NCBI GenBank assembly: GCA_043825615.1
Contig: JBDRRS010000008.1
Coordinates: forward strand, 20,459 to 84,458
Length of the DNA: 64,000 nt
Direction of reading: 5' to 3'
Source of the DNA: JBDRMV01 sp043825615
GTDB lineage: Bacteria > CG03
In this document: positions 26,108 through 33,960 of the stretch, in pieces
Numbering within the stretch: the stretch's first letter is position 1
Layout of the letters: every line of letters begins with the position of its first letter
Program-made: the position numbers and the translations under genes
Notes under the pieces: generated by a model
Seen by the model: only the letters and a program-made list of their open reading frames with translations
The model's database searches: none
What the model was told of the DNA's origin: nothing

Positions 26108-26132
26108 GAATCCGGAGCGGGCAGTAACCAAT

Positions 26133-26522
26133 ATGATTATAAAAAGGTTAAATTACGGCGGAGACATTGTTTCGGAGATTAAAAAAATCTGCGAAAAAGA
26201 GGGGATTAAAACCGGCTGGTTTAATGCAGTGGGCGCTTTGAAAAAACTTTCCTGCGGTTTTTACGACCAGAAAAGAAAGGAATATAAGAAGATTCATTTC
26301 AGAAACGGCTGTGAAATAAGTTCGTGCATGGGGAACATTTCTCTTCTGGACGGGGAAATTTTTGTTCACGCGCATATAAATTTTGCCGACGAAAAAGGTA
26401 TTGTCCGCGGCGGCCATCTCTTTGAGAGCGAGATTTTCGCGGCGGAAATTGCGGTTTTTCCGGGTAAAAATATCCTGAAAAGAAAATTTGACAAAAAAAC
26501 GGGGCTTAAATTATGGCGCTGA
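26133..26522 (+). CDS. PPC-domain (DUF296) protein inside the BMC operon
   Basis: The 129-residue protein (ATG 26133; TTG 26100 also in frame) has the PPC/DUF296 pattern: WFNAVGAL, a central C-S-C-rich strand, VHAHINFADEKG with two histidines, and GGHLFES. PPC proteins form trimers; in plants they accompany AT-hooks, while stand-alone bacterial ones are poorly understood, with conserved histidines suggesting metal or nucleotide binding. It lies between the aldehyde dehydrogenase and pduS and overlaps the pduS start by ten bases, so it belongs to the operon. It is not a usual BMC component to my knowledge. Confidence 0.75.
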   Translation: MIIKRLNYGGDIVSEIKKICEKEGIKTGWFNAVGALKKLSCGFYDQKRKEYKKIHFRNGCEISSCMGNISLLDGEIFVHAHINFADEKGIVRGGHLFESEIFAAEIAVFPGKNILKRKFDKKTGLKLWR

Positions 26523-27835
26523 CAGGAAAAGAAATTATAAAAAGAGTCCGTGACGCCGGTGTTGTCGGATGCGGCGGCGCGGGTTTCCCTACCCACATTA
26601 AGATAGACGCCCGCGTTTCCGCCGTCATTGCCAACGGCGCGGAATGCGAGCCGATTCTGAAAACCGACCAGTACATAATGGCGGAACATGCCTCGGAGAT
26701 TGTGAAGGGCGTTGAACTCGTGATGAAGGCATCCGGCGCCGAAAAAGGATATATTGCTTTGAAAGCAAAATATCACAAAGCCGTTGCGGCGTTTAAGAAG
26801 AAGCTTGTGCCGGGAATAAATGTCTTTGAACTCGGCAATTTTTATCCCGCGGGAGACGAACTCGTGCTCGTTTACGAAGTGACGGGGCGTCTTGTCCCCG
26901 AGGCGGGAATCCCGCTTAATGTCGGGGTAATCGTGGATAATGTCGGGACTCTGTTAAACGTGTGCAAAGCCGTTCAGAATGGCGAACCCGTTCTCGGAAA
27001 ATATCTCACGATAACCGGCGAGGTTGAAAAACCCGTAATTGTCAGATGCGCCATCGGCTCGAAAATAGGAGATGTCGTTAAACTTGCGAAACCGCTGAAG
27101 CAGGATTACGTTCTGCTCTCGGGCGGGCCGATGATGGGAGAAATTATAGACGGTGATTCCGTGGTGACAAAGACAACCGGCGCTGTCGTGGTTCTTTCTC
27201 ATGATTCGCCGCTGGTTGCGAACCGCCTCCGTAATCGGCGGGTTTTCAAGAGAATGGCGAAGTCAATCTGCGACCAGTGCATGGACTGCACTCTTATTTG
27301 TCCGAGAAACCTCATAGGGCACAGGATTTATCCGCACAGGATTATGAGAATGAATTATTTTGATACGGATGAATTGAACGGGATAACTTCGGGAAGTTTT
27401 CTGTGTTCGCAGTGCGGTTTATGCGAAATCGCCTGCCCGCAGGGGCTGTCGCCGAAAGCCGTTTTCAGAGTTGTTAAGGAGAATCTGATTTCAAACGGGC
27501 ATAAAAATATTTTGAAGGAAACGAATTTGAGGGTTCATTCCGAAAGAGACCTACGGCAGTTCAGCGCCTTGAGAGTTACACAGCGCCTGGGAATGGCGAA
27601 ACAGGACAGAGAGGCGGTGTTTTACCCGCGGGAATTTGTTCCTTCAAAAGTGAAAATTTCTCTTACCGGCAACCCTTCCGAGCCGGTCGTAAAAGAGGGA
27701 GATAAAGTTAAAAAAGGCGATTTGATTGCGCGGATTCCCGAAAAATCTCTCGGGGCAAACATTCATTCCAGCATCAAAGGGACGGTTGTAAAAGTTGACG
27801 GGGAATTTATTTATATCGAGCAAAGGGGGAATTAA
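26513..27835 (+). CDS. pduS: PduS-type ferredoxin/flavin oxidoreductase (RnfC-like)
   Basis: The 440-residue protein starts VRDAGVVGCGGAGFPTHIKI, the NADH-FMN binding region shared by RnfC, NuoF and PduS, followed by an SLBB-type region. It holds two 4Fe-4S motifs, at Cys253/256/259/263 and Cys298/301/304/308. A C-terminal barrel-sandwich segment (EPVVKEGDKVKKGDLIA) follows. PduS is a corrin reductase in propanediol microcompartments. With no B12 enzyme here, a role in removing electrons from NADH is more likely. It sits directly before pduT. Confidence 0.92.
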   Translation: MALTGKEIIKRVRDAGVVGCGGAGFPTHIKIDARVSAVIANGAECEPILKTDQYIMAEHASEIVKGVELVMKASGAEKGYIALKAKYHKAVAAFKKKLVPGINVFELGNFYPAGDELVLVYEVTGRLVPEAGIPLNVGVIVDNVGTLLNVCKAVQNGEPVLGKYLTITGEVEKPVIVRCAIGSKIGDVVKLAKPLKQDYVLLSGGPMMGEIIDGDSVVTKTTGAVVVLSHDSPLVANRLRNRRVFKRMAKSICDQCMDCTLICPRNLIGHRIYPHRIMRMNYFDTDELNGITSGSFLCSQCGLCEIACPQGLSPKAVFRVVKENLISNGHKNILKETNLRVHSERDLRQFSALRVTQRLGMAKQDREAVFYPREFVPSKVKISLTGNPSEPVVKEGDKVKKGDLIARIPEKSLGANIHSSIKGTVVKVDGEFIYIEQRGN

Positions 27836-28384
27836 GTGAAAGTTTCGATAGGTCTGATAGAACTCTCTTCGGTAGCGGCTGGTTTTGAGGTAACAGACGG
27901 CATGATAAAAATGTCGGGCGTTGAACTCGTTGAGGCGCATCCTGTCTGTCCGGGTAAATTCATTGTTCTCGTTGACGGTCTTCTCTCGGATGTTCAAAGC
28001 AGCATAGACAGGGGGATAGATATTGCCGGAGAGTTTCTCATTGACACCCTGATAATCCCGAACGTTCACAAAGAAGTCATCAGCGCGATAAGAGGAATTA
28101 CGGATGTTTCGGACCTTGAGGCGCTCGGTTCCGTGGAAACGATGACCGTTGCAACCTGTATTGTCGCCGCTGATGCGGCGAGGAAGAAAGCGGATGTAAG
28201 ATTGATTGATGTCCGCCTCGCGATGGGGCTGGGCGGGAAGAGTTATTTTACCCTGACGGGCGAAGTTGGCGCGGTAAAGACGGCGGTAAATGCCGCCTGC
28301 CAGGCGGTTAAAGGAGACGGAATAATCGTTCATAAGATGGTTATCCCGAAAGTCCATAAGGACTTGTTGAAAGTTGTGTTGTAA
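27836..28384 (+). CDS. pduT: BMC-T trimer shell protein with iron-sulfur pore cysteine (PduT type)
   Basis: The 182 residues form two tandem BMC domains: SIGLIELSSVAAGFEVTDGM and MTVATCIVAADAARKKADV. Cys38, in AHPVCPGKF, falls at the same position as the cysteine that holds the [4Fe-4S] cluster at the pore of PduT. Together with PduS, encoded immediately upstream, this suggests electron transfer across the shell. The start is GTG 27836, right after the pduS stop. Confidence 0.93.
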   Translation: MKVSIGLIELSSVAAGFEVTDGMIKMSGVELVEAHPVCPGKFIVLVDGLLSDVQSSIDRGIDIAGEFLIDTLIIPNVHKEVISAIRGITDVSDLEALGSVETMTVATCIVAADAARKKADVRLIDVRLAMGLGGKSYFTLTGEVGAVKTAVNAACQAVKGDGIIVHKMVIPKVHKDLLKVVL

Positions 28385-28395
28385 GGGGGGCGCGC

Positions 28396-28845
28396 ATGAA
28401 TATAGCGATAGGTTCCGACCACGGAGGATTTCAGTTGAAAGAGTATCTGAAAAAAATCCTTCAGAAAAACGGCCACAGCGTTGCGGATTTCGGCTGCTAT
28501 TCCGAGGAGCCGGTTGATTACCCCGACATCGCTTTTCTCGTCGCTGAGGCGGTGAAGGATAAAAAATATGAAAAGGGAATTTTGGTTGACGGCACCGGCG
28601 GCGGAATGACTCTCGCCGCAAACAAGGTAAAGGGCATAAGGGCTGTTTGCGCATATAATGAGATGACGGGGGCATTCGCGTCCGAACACGATGACGCGAA
28701 TATTCTCTGCCTCGGCGGCAAGATGCTCGGCGAACTTCTCGCCGGGAAAATCGCCGAAGCGTTTTTGAAAACGCCTTTCGGCGGGGCCCGCCACCAGAGG
28801 CGTCTGGATAAAATTACGGAGATTGAAAAAAGATATTTCAAATAG
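28396..28845 (+). CDS. rpiB: RpiB/LacAB-family sugar-phosphate isomerase, copy 1
   Basis: The 149-residue protein has the family pattern IAIGSDHGGFQLKEYL, DYPDIA, GTGGGMTLAANKVKGIRAV and SEHDDANILCLGG. The position of the catalytic cysteine of E. coli-type enzymes (CGTG) is Asp here (VDGTGGGM), and the Glu of the mycobacterial type is Met. The base is therefore unclear, and it may act on another sugar phosphate or pair with copy 2. Start ATG 28396 after GGGGG. It lies between pduT and a second rpiB. Confidence 0.85.
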   Translation: MNIAIGSDHGGFQLKEYLKKILQKNGHSVADFGCYSEEPVDYPDIAFLVAEAVKDKKYEKGILVDGTGGGMTLAANKVKGIRAVCAYNEMTGAFASEHDDANILCLGGKMLGELLAGKIAEAFLKTPFGGARHQRRLDKITEIEKRYFK

Positions 28846-28859
28846 AAAGAGGATTAAAA

Positions 28860-29306
28860 ATGAAAATTGCGGTTGCTTCCGACCATGCGGGATTCAGGTA
28901 TAAAGAAAAAATCAGGAAACATCTCAACGGGTTGGGACTTGAGGTATCTGATTTTGGAACAGATTCGGAAGAATCGGTTGACTATCCCGATTTCATTGTT
29001 CCCGCAGCGAGAGCGGTCGCAAACGGAGAGTGCGAAAAAGGTATTGTAATCGGCGGTTCCGGCAACGGCGAGGCCATGGCGGCGAATAAAGTAAAAGGCA
29101 TCCGCTGCGCTCTTTGCTGGAACGTTGAATCCGCCCGTCTGGGCCGTGCGCATAATAATGCCAATATGATTTCAATGGGCCAGAGAATGATGGATATAGA
29201 AACCGCCCTGGCAATCGTTGAGGAATGGCTAAAAACTCCTTTTGACGGGGGACGCCACGTCGTAAGGATTAAGAAAATAGCAGAGGTAGAAAATGTTTCC
29301 GGCTAA
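28860..29306 (+). CDS. rpiB: Ribose-5-phosphate isomerase B, copy 2 (mycobacterial-type active site)
   Basis: The 148-residue protein reads IAVASDHAGFRYKEKI, DYPDFI, GGSGNGEAMAANKVKGIRCAL and AHNNANMISMG. GGSGNGE is the Mycobacterium-type motif, in which Glu replaces the catalytic Cys of E. coli RpiB. It would interconvert ribose- and ribulose-5-phosphate or a related sugar. It overlaps the following BMC-P gene by 14 bases. Two adjacent rpiB genes with DeoC mark the sugar-phosphate class of BMC loci. Confidence 0.9.
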   Translation: MKIAVASDHAGFRYKEKIRKHLNGLGLEVSDFGTDSEESVDYPDFIVPAARAVANGECEKGIVIGGSGNGEAMAANKVKGIRCALCWNVESARLGRAHNNANMISMGQRMMDIETALAIVEEWLKTPFDGGRHVVRIKKIAEVENVSG

Positions 29307-29583
29307 GGTTATAGGGCGCGTCGTTTCCACACAAAAATGGGAGACGCTTAAAAGCATAAAACTTCTTTTAATTCAGCCGACCGACTGGAACGGGCATCCG
29401 CAGGGTGAGCCGTTCGTCGCCGCCGACAGCGTCGGCGCCGGCGCCGGAGAGTTTGTTTTTTACGTAAAATCGAGAGAGGCGTGTTTTGCATGGCTTAAAG
29501 GGGATAAACAGGTTTTTGAGGAGATGCCCCCTCTTGATGCGACGATTATGGGAATCATTGACGGAGTTGATATAAAGAGATGA
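29293..29583 (+). CDS. BMC-P vertex pentamer protein, copy 2
   Basis: The 96 residues carry the EutN/CcmL fold: AKVIGRVVSTQKWETL, LLLIQPTDWNG, ADSVGAGAGEFVFYVKSREAC and IMGIIDGVD. ATG 29293 lies inside the rpiB 3' end. Compared with copy 1 it has an extra residue run between the last two strands (AWLKGDKQVFEEMPPL). An unusual palindromic element starts at its stop codon. Confidence 0.92.
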   Translation: MFPAKVIGRVVSTQKWETLKSIKLLLIQPTDWNGHPQGEPFVAADSVGAGAGEFVFYVKSREACFAWLKGDKQVFEEMPPLDATIMGIIDGVDIKR

Positions 29584-29690
29584 TGGCATTGCCCATCGGG
29601 GACGCTCACGTGAGAGGGTTCGCTCTGGGTTCGCTCCGGGCGGGGGTAAAACTCCTCGCTCACACAGCCCCCGCCGGACAATGCCATCAT
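29580..29690. repeat. Palindromic element with 12-base terminal inverted repeats
   Basis: ATGATGGCATTG (29580-29591) is the exact reverse complement of 29679-29690. The interior holds a 10-base palindrome CTCACGTGAG, repeated TCGCTC units and a GGCGGGGG/CCCCCGCC stem. Five Ts follow the right arm (29690-29694). It fills the whole gap between two BMC-P genes. It could be a MITE/REP-like insertion or an intra-operon attenuator. Confidence 0.65.
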
Positions 29691-29706
29691 TTTTAAATAA
29701 AATGTT

Positions 29707-30003
29707 ATGAAAATATGTAAAGTTGTAGGAAATGTCTGGGCGACGAGAAAACAGAAGTGCCTGAACGGTTTGAAACTTCTTCTCGTTCAGCCGATTGACA
29801 GCGACACGGGAAAATCAAAGGGTGATGTGATGCTTGCGGTTGAGAAAAATGTTGGCGCGGGAATAGGAAATATTGTTCTTGTAAATGACGAAGGCAATTC
29901 CGCAAGACAGATGCTTGAAAAGCCTGTTGCGGGAATTCGGACGGTTGTCTGCGGAATCGTAGATGAGACGACGGTATCGGGAAAAACCAAAAAATATCAC
30001 TGA
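29707..30003 (+). CDS. BMC-P vertex pentamer protein, copy 3
   Basis: The 98 residues form a EutN/CcmL domain: [56 protein letters not shown] and CGIVDETTV. It is closer to typical CcmL/EutN than copy 2. It is separated from copy 2 by the palindromic element and from deoC by 20 bases. Confidence 0.93.
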   Translation: MKICKVVGNVWATRKQKCLNGLKLLLVQPIDSDTGKSKGDVMLAVEKNVGAGIGNIVLVNDEGNSARQMLEKPVAGIRTVVCGIVDETTVSGKTKKYH

Positions 30004-30023
30004 AGAAAGCGGAGGAGAAAGAA

Positions 30024-31046
30024 ATGGATAAAGAAGAACTGGAAAAAATTGTCAGAAAGGTTGTTGAAGAGTATATTGCCGCGGGGTCTTCTAAAACGGC
30101 GCACGCGGCGCCGGGCATGAAAAAAGTAACGTTCGGCACTTCGGGAAAGCCCGTGGGGGATTCATCCAGGGTTACGGTCGGTACGGCGGGCAAGGTTTTT
30201 ACCTTTGCGCCCGGGCCTGCCGGTTCTACCTGTCCTCTGCTCAACGGTTCCCCGGCTGAGTGCGAGGGTTGTGCGCAGTGCGTCGTAAAAAGACCGGAAG
30301 CCGTGAAAAAAATTATTAATGCCGGCGCCGCGCGGATTTCCGCTCTTCATCCGGGAGATGTGAAAAAGGCGGAATATGATGTGGAAGTTGCAAAAATGAT
30401 AGACCATACTATTTTGAAAGCGAATGTAACCCAGGAGCAGGTTGGCAAAATTTGCGAGGAAGCGAGGAAATACGGTTTTGCCTCGGTTTGCGTGAACCCC
30501 GCTTATGCTTCGCTTGTGAGCGAACTGCTTAAAGGGAGTCCCGTAAAAGTTACCGTTGTCGTGGGATTTCCTCTCGGCGCAACAACAAAGACCGCAAAAG
30601 CAATTGAGGCAAGAGACGCGATTGCCGCAGGCGCCGATGAAATTGATATGGTCATAAATGTAGGGGCGTTAAAAAGCGGTAATTATTCTCTTGTTCTTGA
30701 CGATATAAAAGCGGTAAGGGAAGCGGCGAAAGGGCGCACCTTAAAAGTTATTATTGAAACGGCTCTTCTCACGAGAGAGGAAAAAATAAAAGCGTGCGAA
30801 TTGGCAAAAGAGGCGCTCGCCGATTTTGTCAAGACATCCACGGGTTTTTCAACAGGCGGAGCGACGATTGAGGACATAAAACTTATGAGGAGCGTTGTCG
30901 GTCCTTCAATGGGTATTAAGGCATCAGGGGGGATTCACACTCTGGAAGAAGCCAGGGCAATGAAAGAGGCGGGAGCCACGAGAATCGGCGCATCGGCTTC
31001 CGTTAAAATTGTTACCGGCGGGAAGTCGGAAGAGAAAGGGTATTAA
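30024..31046 (+). CDS. deoC: BMC-targeted deoxyribose-phosphate aldolase with N-terminal Cys motif
   Basis: The 340-residue protein is longer than plain DeoC (about 220-260). Residues 1-20 ([20 protein letters not shown]) are an encapsulation-type helix, then a flexible linker to residue 65. Next is a four-cysteine cluster Cys70/80/83/86, fitting a zinc or Fe-S site. The aldolase barrel runs from about residue 115, with [11 protein letters not shown], Schiff-base Lys270 in [13 protein letters not shown] and KASGGIHT. It cleaves 2-deoxyribose-5-phosphate to acetaldehyde and glyceraldehyde-3-phosphate. This would be the signature enzyme of the compartment. Confidence 0.93.
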   Translation: MDKEELEKIVRKVVEEYIAAGSSKTAHAAPGMKKVTFGTSGKPVGDSSRVTVGTAGKVFTFAPGPAGSTCPLLNGSPAECEGCAQCVVKRPEAVKKIINAGAARISALHPGDVKKAEYDVEVAKMIDHTILKANVTQEQVGKICEEARKYGFASVCVNPAYASLVSELLKGSPVKVTVVVGFPLGATTKTAKAIEARDAIAAGADEIDMVINVGALKSGNYSLVLDDIKAVREAAKGRTLKVIIETALLTREEKIKACELAKEALADFVKTSTGFSTGGATIEDIKLMRSVVGPSMGIKASGGIHTLEEARAMKEAGATRIGASASVKIVTGGKSEEKGY

Positions 31047-31091
31047 ATGCTGTCTGCGCGCCGTCAGGCGGGGAGTACATGGAGGTAAAAA

Positions 31092-31376
31092 ATGAGTGTT
31101 GAGAAGCTTGCTCTTGGGATGATTGAAACAAAAGGTCTTGTCGGAATGATTGAGGCGTCGGATGCGATGGTCAAGGCCGCGAAGGTTACTTTAGCCGGCT
31201 ATGAAAAAATCGGCGGAGGGTATGTTACGACCTTTGTGCGGGGTGAGGTTGGAGCCGTGCGTGCCGCGGTGGAGGCGGGTTCCGCCGCCGTGCAGAGAAT
31301 CGGCGAACTTATTTCGGTTCACGTAATACCGCGGCCGGACGGTCAGGTTGAGACAATTCTGCCTCAGCCGGAGTAA
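31092..31376 (+). CDS. BMC-H shell hexamer protein, copy 3
   Basis: The 94-residue BMC domain ([21 protein letters not shown], pore KIGGGYVT, ending [15 protein letters not shown]) is a near twin of the copy at 23695. Strong GGAGG site before ATG 31092. It ends the run of shell genes. Confidence 0.95.
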   Translation: MSVEKLALGMIETKGLVGMIEASDAMVKAAKVTLAGYEKIGGGYVTTFVRGEVGAVRAAVEAGSAAVQRIGELISVHVIPRPDGQVETILPQPE

Positions 31377-31416
31377 CGATAGATATTGTATATTGGATTT
31401 CAGATTCAGGTATTAG

Positions 31417-31695
31417 ATGCCGGATGTTAGCTGGGACAGTGTCAGGAACATAATTACCGACGAAATTTTGAAAAATGTTCCGAAGCGGAAAGAAATCAAA
31501 AAAGGTTTTTTCGCGGGGAGGTATCTGAAAAGTTTCAGGCAGCATTCTCCTTCGAGATTTCTGGCGACGGAGGACTTTGTCAGGCGCGCCGTCCGCCTGG
31601 GGCGGAGGGAATTGCGCCTTCCCGGAGGGACGATAATAACGCCTCTGGCAAGAGAATTGATAGATGAAAAAAATCTGAAAGTAAATTATGAATGA
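31417..31695 (+). CDS. Small BMC-locus protein: encapsulation-like helix plus IITPLA module
   Basis: This 92-residue protein has two recognisable parts. Residues 4-20 (VSWDSVRNIITDEILKN) form an amphipathic helix like the encapsulation peptides of PduL, the aldehyde dehydrogenase and DeoC. Residues 50-92 contain LRLPGGTIITPLARELIDEKNLKV, matching the N-terminal extension of the TIM at 22107 and, from memory, the EutT N-terminus. It has no catalytic domain, so it could be an adaptor. It overlaps the first ATPase gene by eight bases. No family name is known to me. Confidence 0.7.
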   Translation: MPDVSWDSVRNIITDEILKNVPKRKEIKKGFFAGRYLKSFRQHSPSRFLATEDFVRRAVRLGRRELRLPGGTIITPLARELIDEKNLKVNYE

Positions 31696-32005
31696 ACTAA
31701 AAACAAAAATTGACGAGGTTTTGAAAGTTGAAGAAAAGGCGGTGCGCGACAGGGAAGAAGCGGTAAAACATGCGGATAAAATTTTAAGGAAAACCGCGCT
31801 GGATGCGGAAAAAATTCTTGAGGATGCCGAAACCGCCGTCCGCAGGGAACGGGAAGAAATTTTACTGAAAAGCCGCCGCTCTGCCGAGATGGAAGTGAAG
31901 AAAATGGGGCTTGATGCGGAAATTCTGGCAAAAAAAAACAGCGTCGAATTGAAGCAAAAAAAAGAAAAGATTTTCCAATTTCTTTTTCAGAGTGTTTTTG
32001 AATGA
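31688..32005 (+). CDS. V-type ATPase peripheral-stalk subunit G/H
   Basis: The 105 residues are almost entirely charged alpha helix rich in Glu, Lys, Arg and Ala, with right-handed coiled-coil-like spacing, as expected for the small stalk subunit that pairs with subunit E. Position as first gene before subunit I matches the order of bacterial V-ATPase operons (Enterococcus hirae ntpFIKEC...). The identity rests on position and composition. Confidence 0.75.
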   Translation: MNELKTKIDEVLKVEEKAVRDREEAVKHADKILRKTALDAEKILEDAETAVRREREEILLKSRRSAEMEVKKMGLDAEILAKKNSVELKQKKEKIFQFLFQSVFE

Positions 32006-33948
32006 TAGCGCCGCTCAGTAAAATATATCTGGCGGGGGTAAACAGTTATTTTAATCAGGCTTTCTCTTTCCTGCAAAGGAAAGGGCTGATGGAGGTTTCC
32101 TCGGCTTCGGAAGAAATTACAAAAGATTCCAGTATAAAAAACACCGGCTCTTTCTACGAGGTATCAAGACGTCTTGAAGAGTTGAAAGAAACTATTAATT
32201 TTCTCGGAGATGGTAAAATCCCGAAGATAAAAGAGCCTCCGAAGGTTAAGGGGTTTAACATAGAAAATATAATTTCAAAAAGCGCCGAATTAAGGCATCG
32301 CTTATCAAGTATAAAAAATGAAATTTCAGGAGCGGAAAAAGAAAGAAGCATTCTTTCGGAAGCGCTCTCCATGAAAATCCCCTTTGAAAATCTTTTTTCA
32401 GTAAGAAAAATCAGGTGGAAGGTTTTGAACGTGCCGGTAAAGAGCGCCCGGAAATTTGAACAACACATTAACTCTTTTCCGCTTGCCGCTTTTATCCGCC
32501 TGAGATTTCAGCCGGGTAAAAATATGAAGAGTTATATTGTTTTTTTTCATCCCGCAATAGACATAAACGCGGATAAGTTTAACGCGCATGCGGTCGATAT
32601 CCCCGTTTCTCCCGGCGAAAGGGCTGAAAGTGTTGCGCGCAGGATTGAATCCCTGAATTCCGAACTTGACGCCGCTCTTGAATACAAAAAACATTTGGAG
32701 CAATATCTGCCCCAGGCGCTTCTCCTCTTTGATTATTACGAGAACTTGAAAATAAGAGAACGGTTCAGGAATGAATCCATTTTCCAGACAAAAAAAGTTT
32801 TCGTTATCACCGGATGGATAAAACAGAAGGATTACCCTGCTTTTAAAGATGAAATTTCGCATAAGTTTCCGTGGGTTTCGGTTGACGGGAGAAAGCCGTT
32901 ACGGGGAGAAGATGTCCCCATAATTCTTGAAAACAAGAAAATTTCCGAACCCTATGAAGCGCTGACTTCAATGTACGGGACCCCGCTGTACGGGTCGGTG
33001 GACCCGTCTCCGAATATGGCTGTCTTTTTTGCCTTTTTCTTCGGTCTCTGCCTGACGGACGCTTTTTACGGTATCATCATTGCGGCCGTCTGCGCCGGTT
33101 TTTTATTTTTTAAGAAACCGGCGGCAGCACTGAGAAAATTTTTGTGGATCGGCTTTTTGGGCGGCCTTTTTACGATTCTGGCTGGCGCCGCGACCGGAGG
33201 CTGGTTCGGTGATTTACCCCGGCGTCTTCCCGCGGGTCTGGGTTTTATAAAAAATTTTACGGACAGGTTTGTTCTTTTTGACCCTGTGAAGAACGCCTTG
33301 ATTTTTGTCGGCATCTCTATCGGCTGCGGTTTCATTCAGGTTATGTGGGGAATGGTTTTGAAATGTCTGGACGATATCAGGCAGGGCAGGATATATTCGC
33401 TTATTTTTGAAGATGTTGCTTCAATCTGCATTCAGATTTCGGTTTTCGTTATCCTCGGCGTTTATGCTCTGGACCTTTTTACGCTTCCCGCCGGTCTAGA
33501 TAGAATTGTTTTTGGCTTGCTTGGTTTCGGCGCCGTATCAATAGTGGCGTATAACATGATTTTTCAGAAAGATGTTATTTTCAAGATTTTGTGGAGTTAT
33601 TACGGCCTGTATTCGGTGATTACCGGAAATTCGTTTTCCGATGTTCTTTCTTACATCCGTCTTTTTGCGCTGGGCCTTACGACGGGGCTTCTCGGTATGG
33701 CGATAAACGAATTCGTCTGGGTCATCGGGGGAGCCGGAGCGTGGTTTATTCCGGTTGCCGTAATTGTTTTTATCGTGGGGCATACCGTCAGTTTGTTTAT
33801 AAATATGCTCGGCGCGGCGGTGCACACTCTGCGTCTCCAGTACTATGAATTTTTCACGAAATTCATAAGAACCGGAGGGCATTATTTTAATCCATTGAGA
33901 AATTTTATAAAATATACACCTTTGAGTGCTATCAGGCAAGTTCAATAA
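32002..33948 (+). CDS. ntpI: V-type ATPase subunit I (a), membrane stator
   Basis: The 648-residue protein has a long cytoplasmic N-terminal half of helices (residues 1-320) and a membrane half with about seven to eight segments from residue 335 on. MYGTPLYGSVDPSP at the border and SYIRLFALGLTTGLLGMAIN hold the conserved region with the arginine essential for ion transfer. The stator forms the ion channel against the K ring. Overlaps the upstream gene by four bases. Confidence 0.93.
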   Translation: MIAPLSKIYLAGVNSYFNQAFSFLQRKGLMEVSSASEEITKDSSIKNTGSFYEVSRRLEELKETINFLGDGKIPKIKEPPKVKGFNIENIISKSAELRHRLSSIKNEISGAEKERSILSEALSMKIPFENLFSVRKIRWKVLNVPVKSARKFEQHINSFPLAAFIRLRFQPGKNMKSYIVFFHPAIDINADKFNAHAVDIPVSPGERAESVARRIESLNSELDAALEYKKHLEQYLPQALLLFDYYENLKIRERFRNESIFQTKKVFVITGWIKQKDYPAFKDEISHKFPWVSVDGRKPLRGEDVPIILENKKISEPYEALTSMYGTPLYGSVDPSPNMAVFFAFFFGLCLTDAFYGIIIAAVCAGFLFFKKPAAALRKFLWIGFLGGLFTILAGAATGGWFGDLPRRLPAGLGFIKNFTDRFVLFDPVKNALIFVGISIGCGFIQVMWGMVLKCLDDIRQGRIYSLIFEDVASICIQISVFVILGVYALDLFTLPAGLDRIVFGLLGFGAVSIVAYNMIFQKDVIFKILWSYYGLYSVITGNSFSDVLSYIRLFALGLTTGLLGMAINEFVWVIGGAGAWFIPVAVIVFIVGHTVSLFINMLGAAVHTLRLQYYEFFTKFIRTGGHYFNPLRNFIKYTPLSAIRQVQ

Positions 33949-33960
33949 TCAGGAGGGATA

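Noticed and set aside
27644..28675. 343-residue minus-strand open frame across pduS, pduT and rpiB
   Set aside because: It lies antisense to three clear genes, has no recognisable motif and shows the Arg/Pro-rich composition of a shadow frame.
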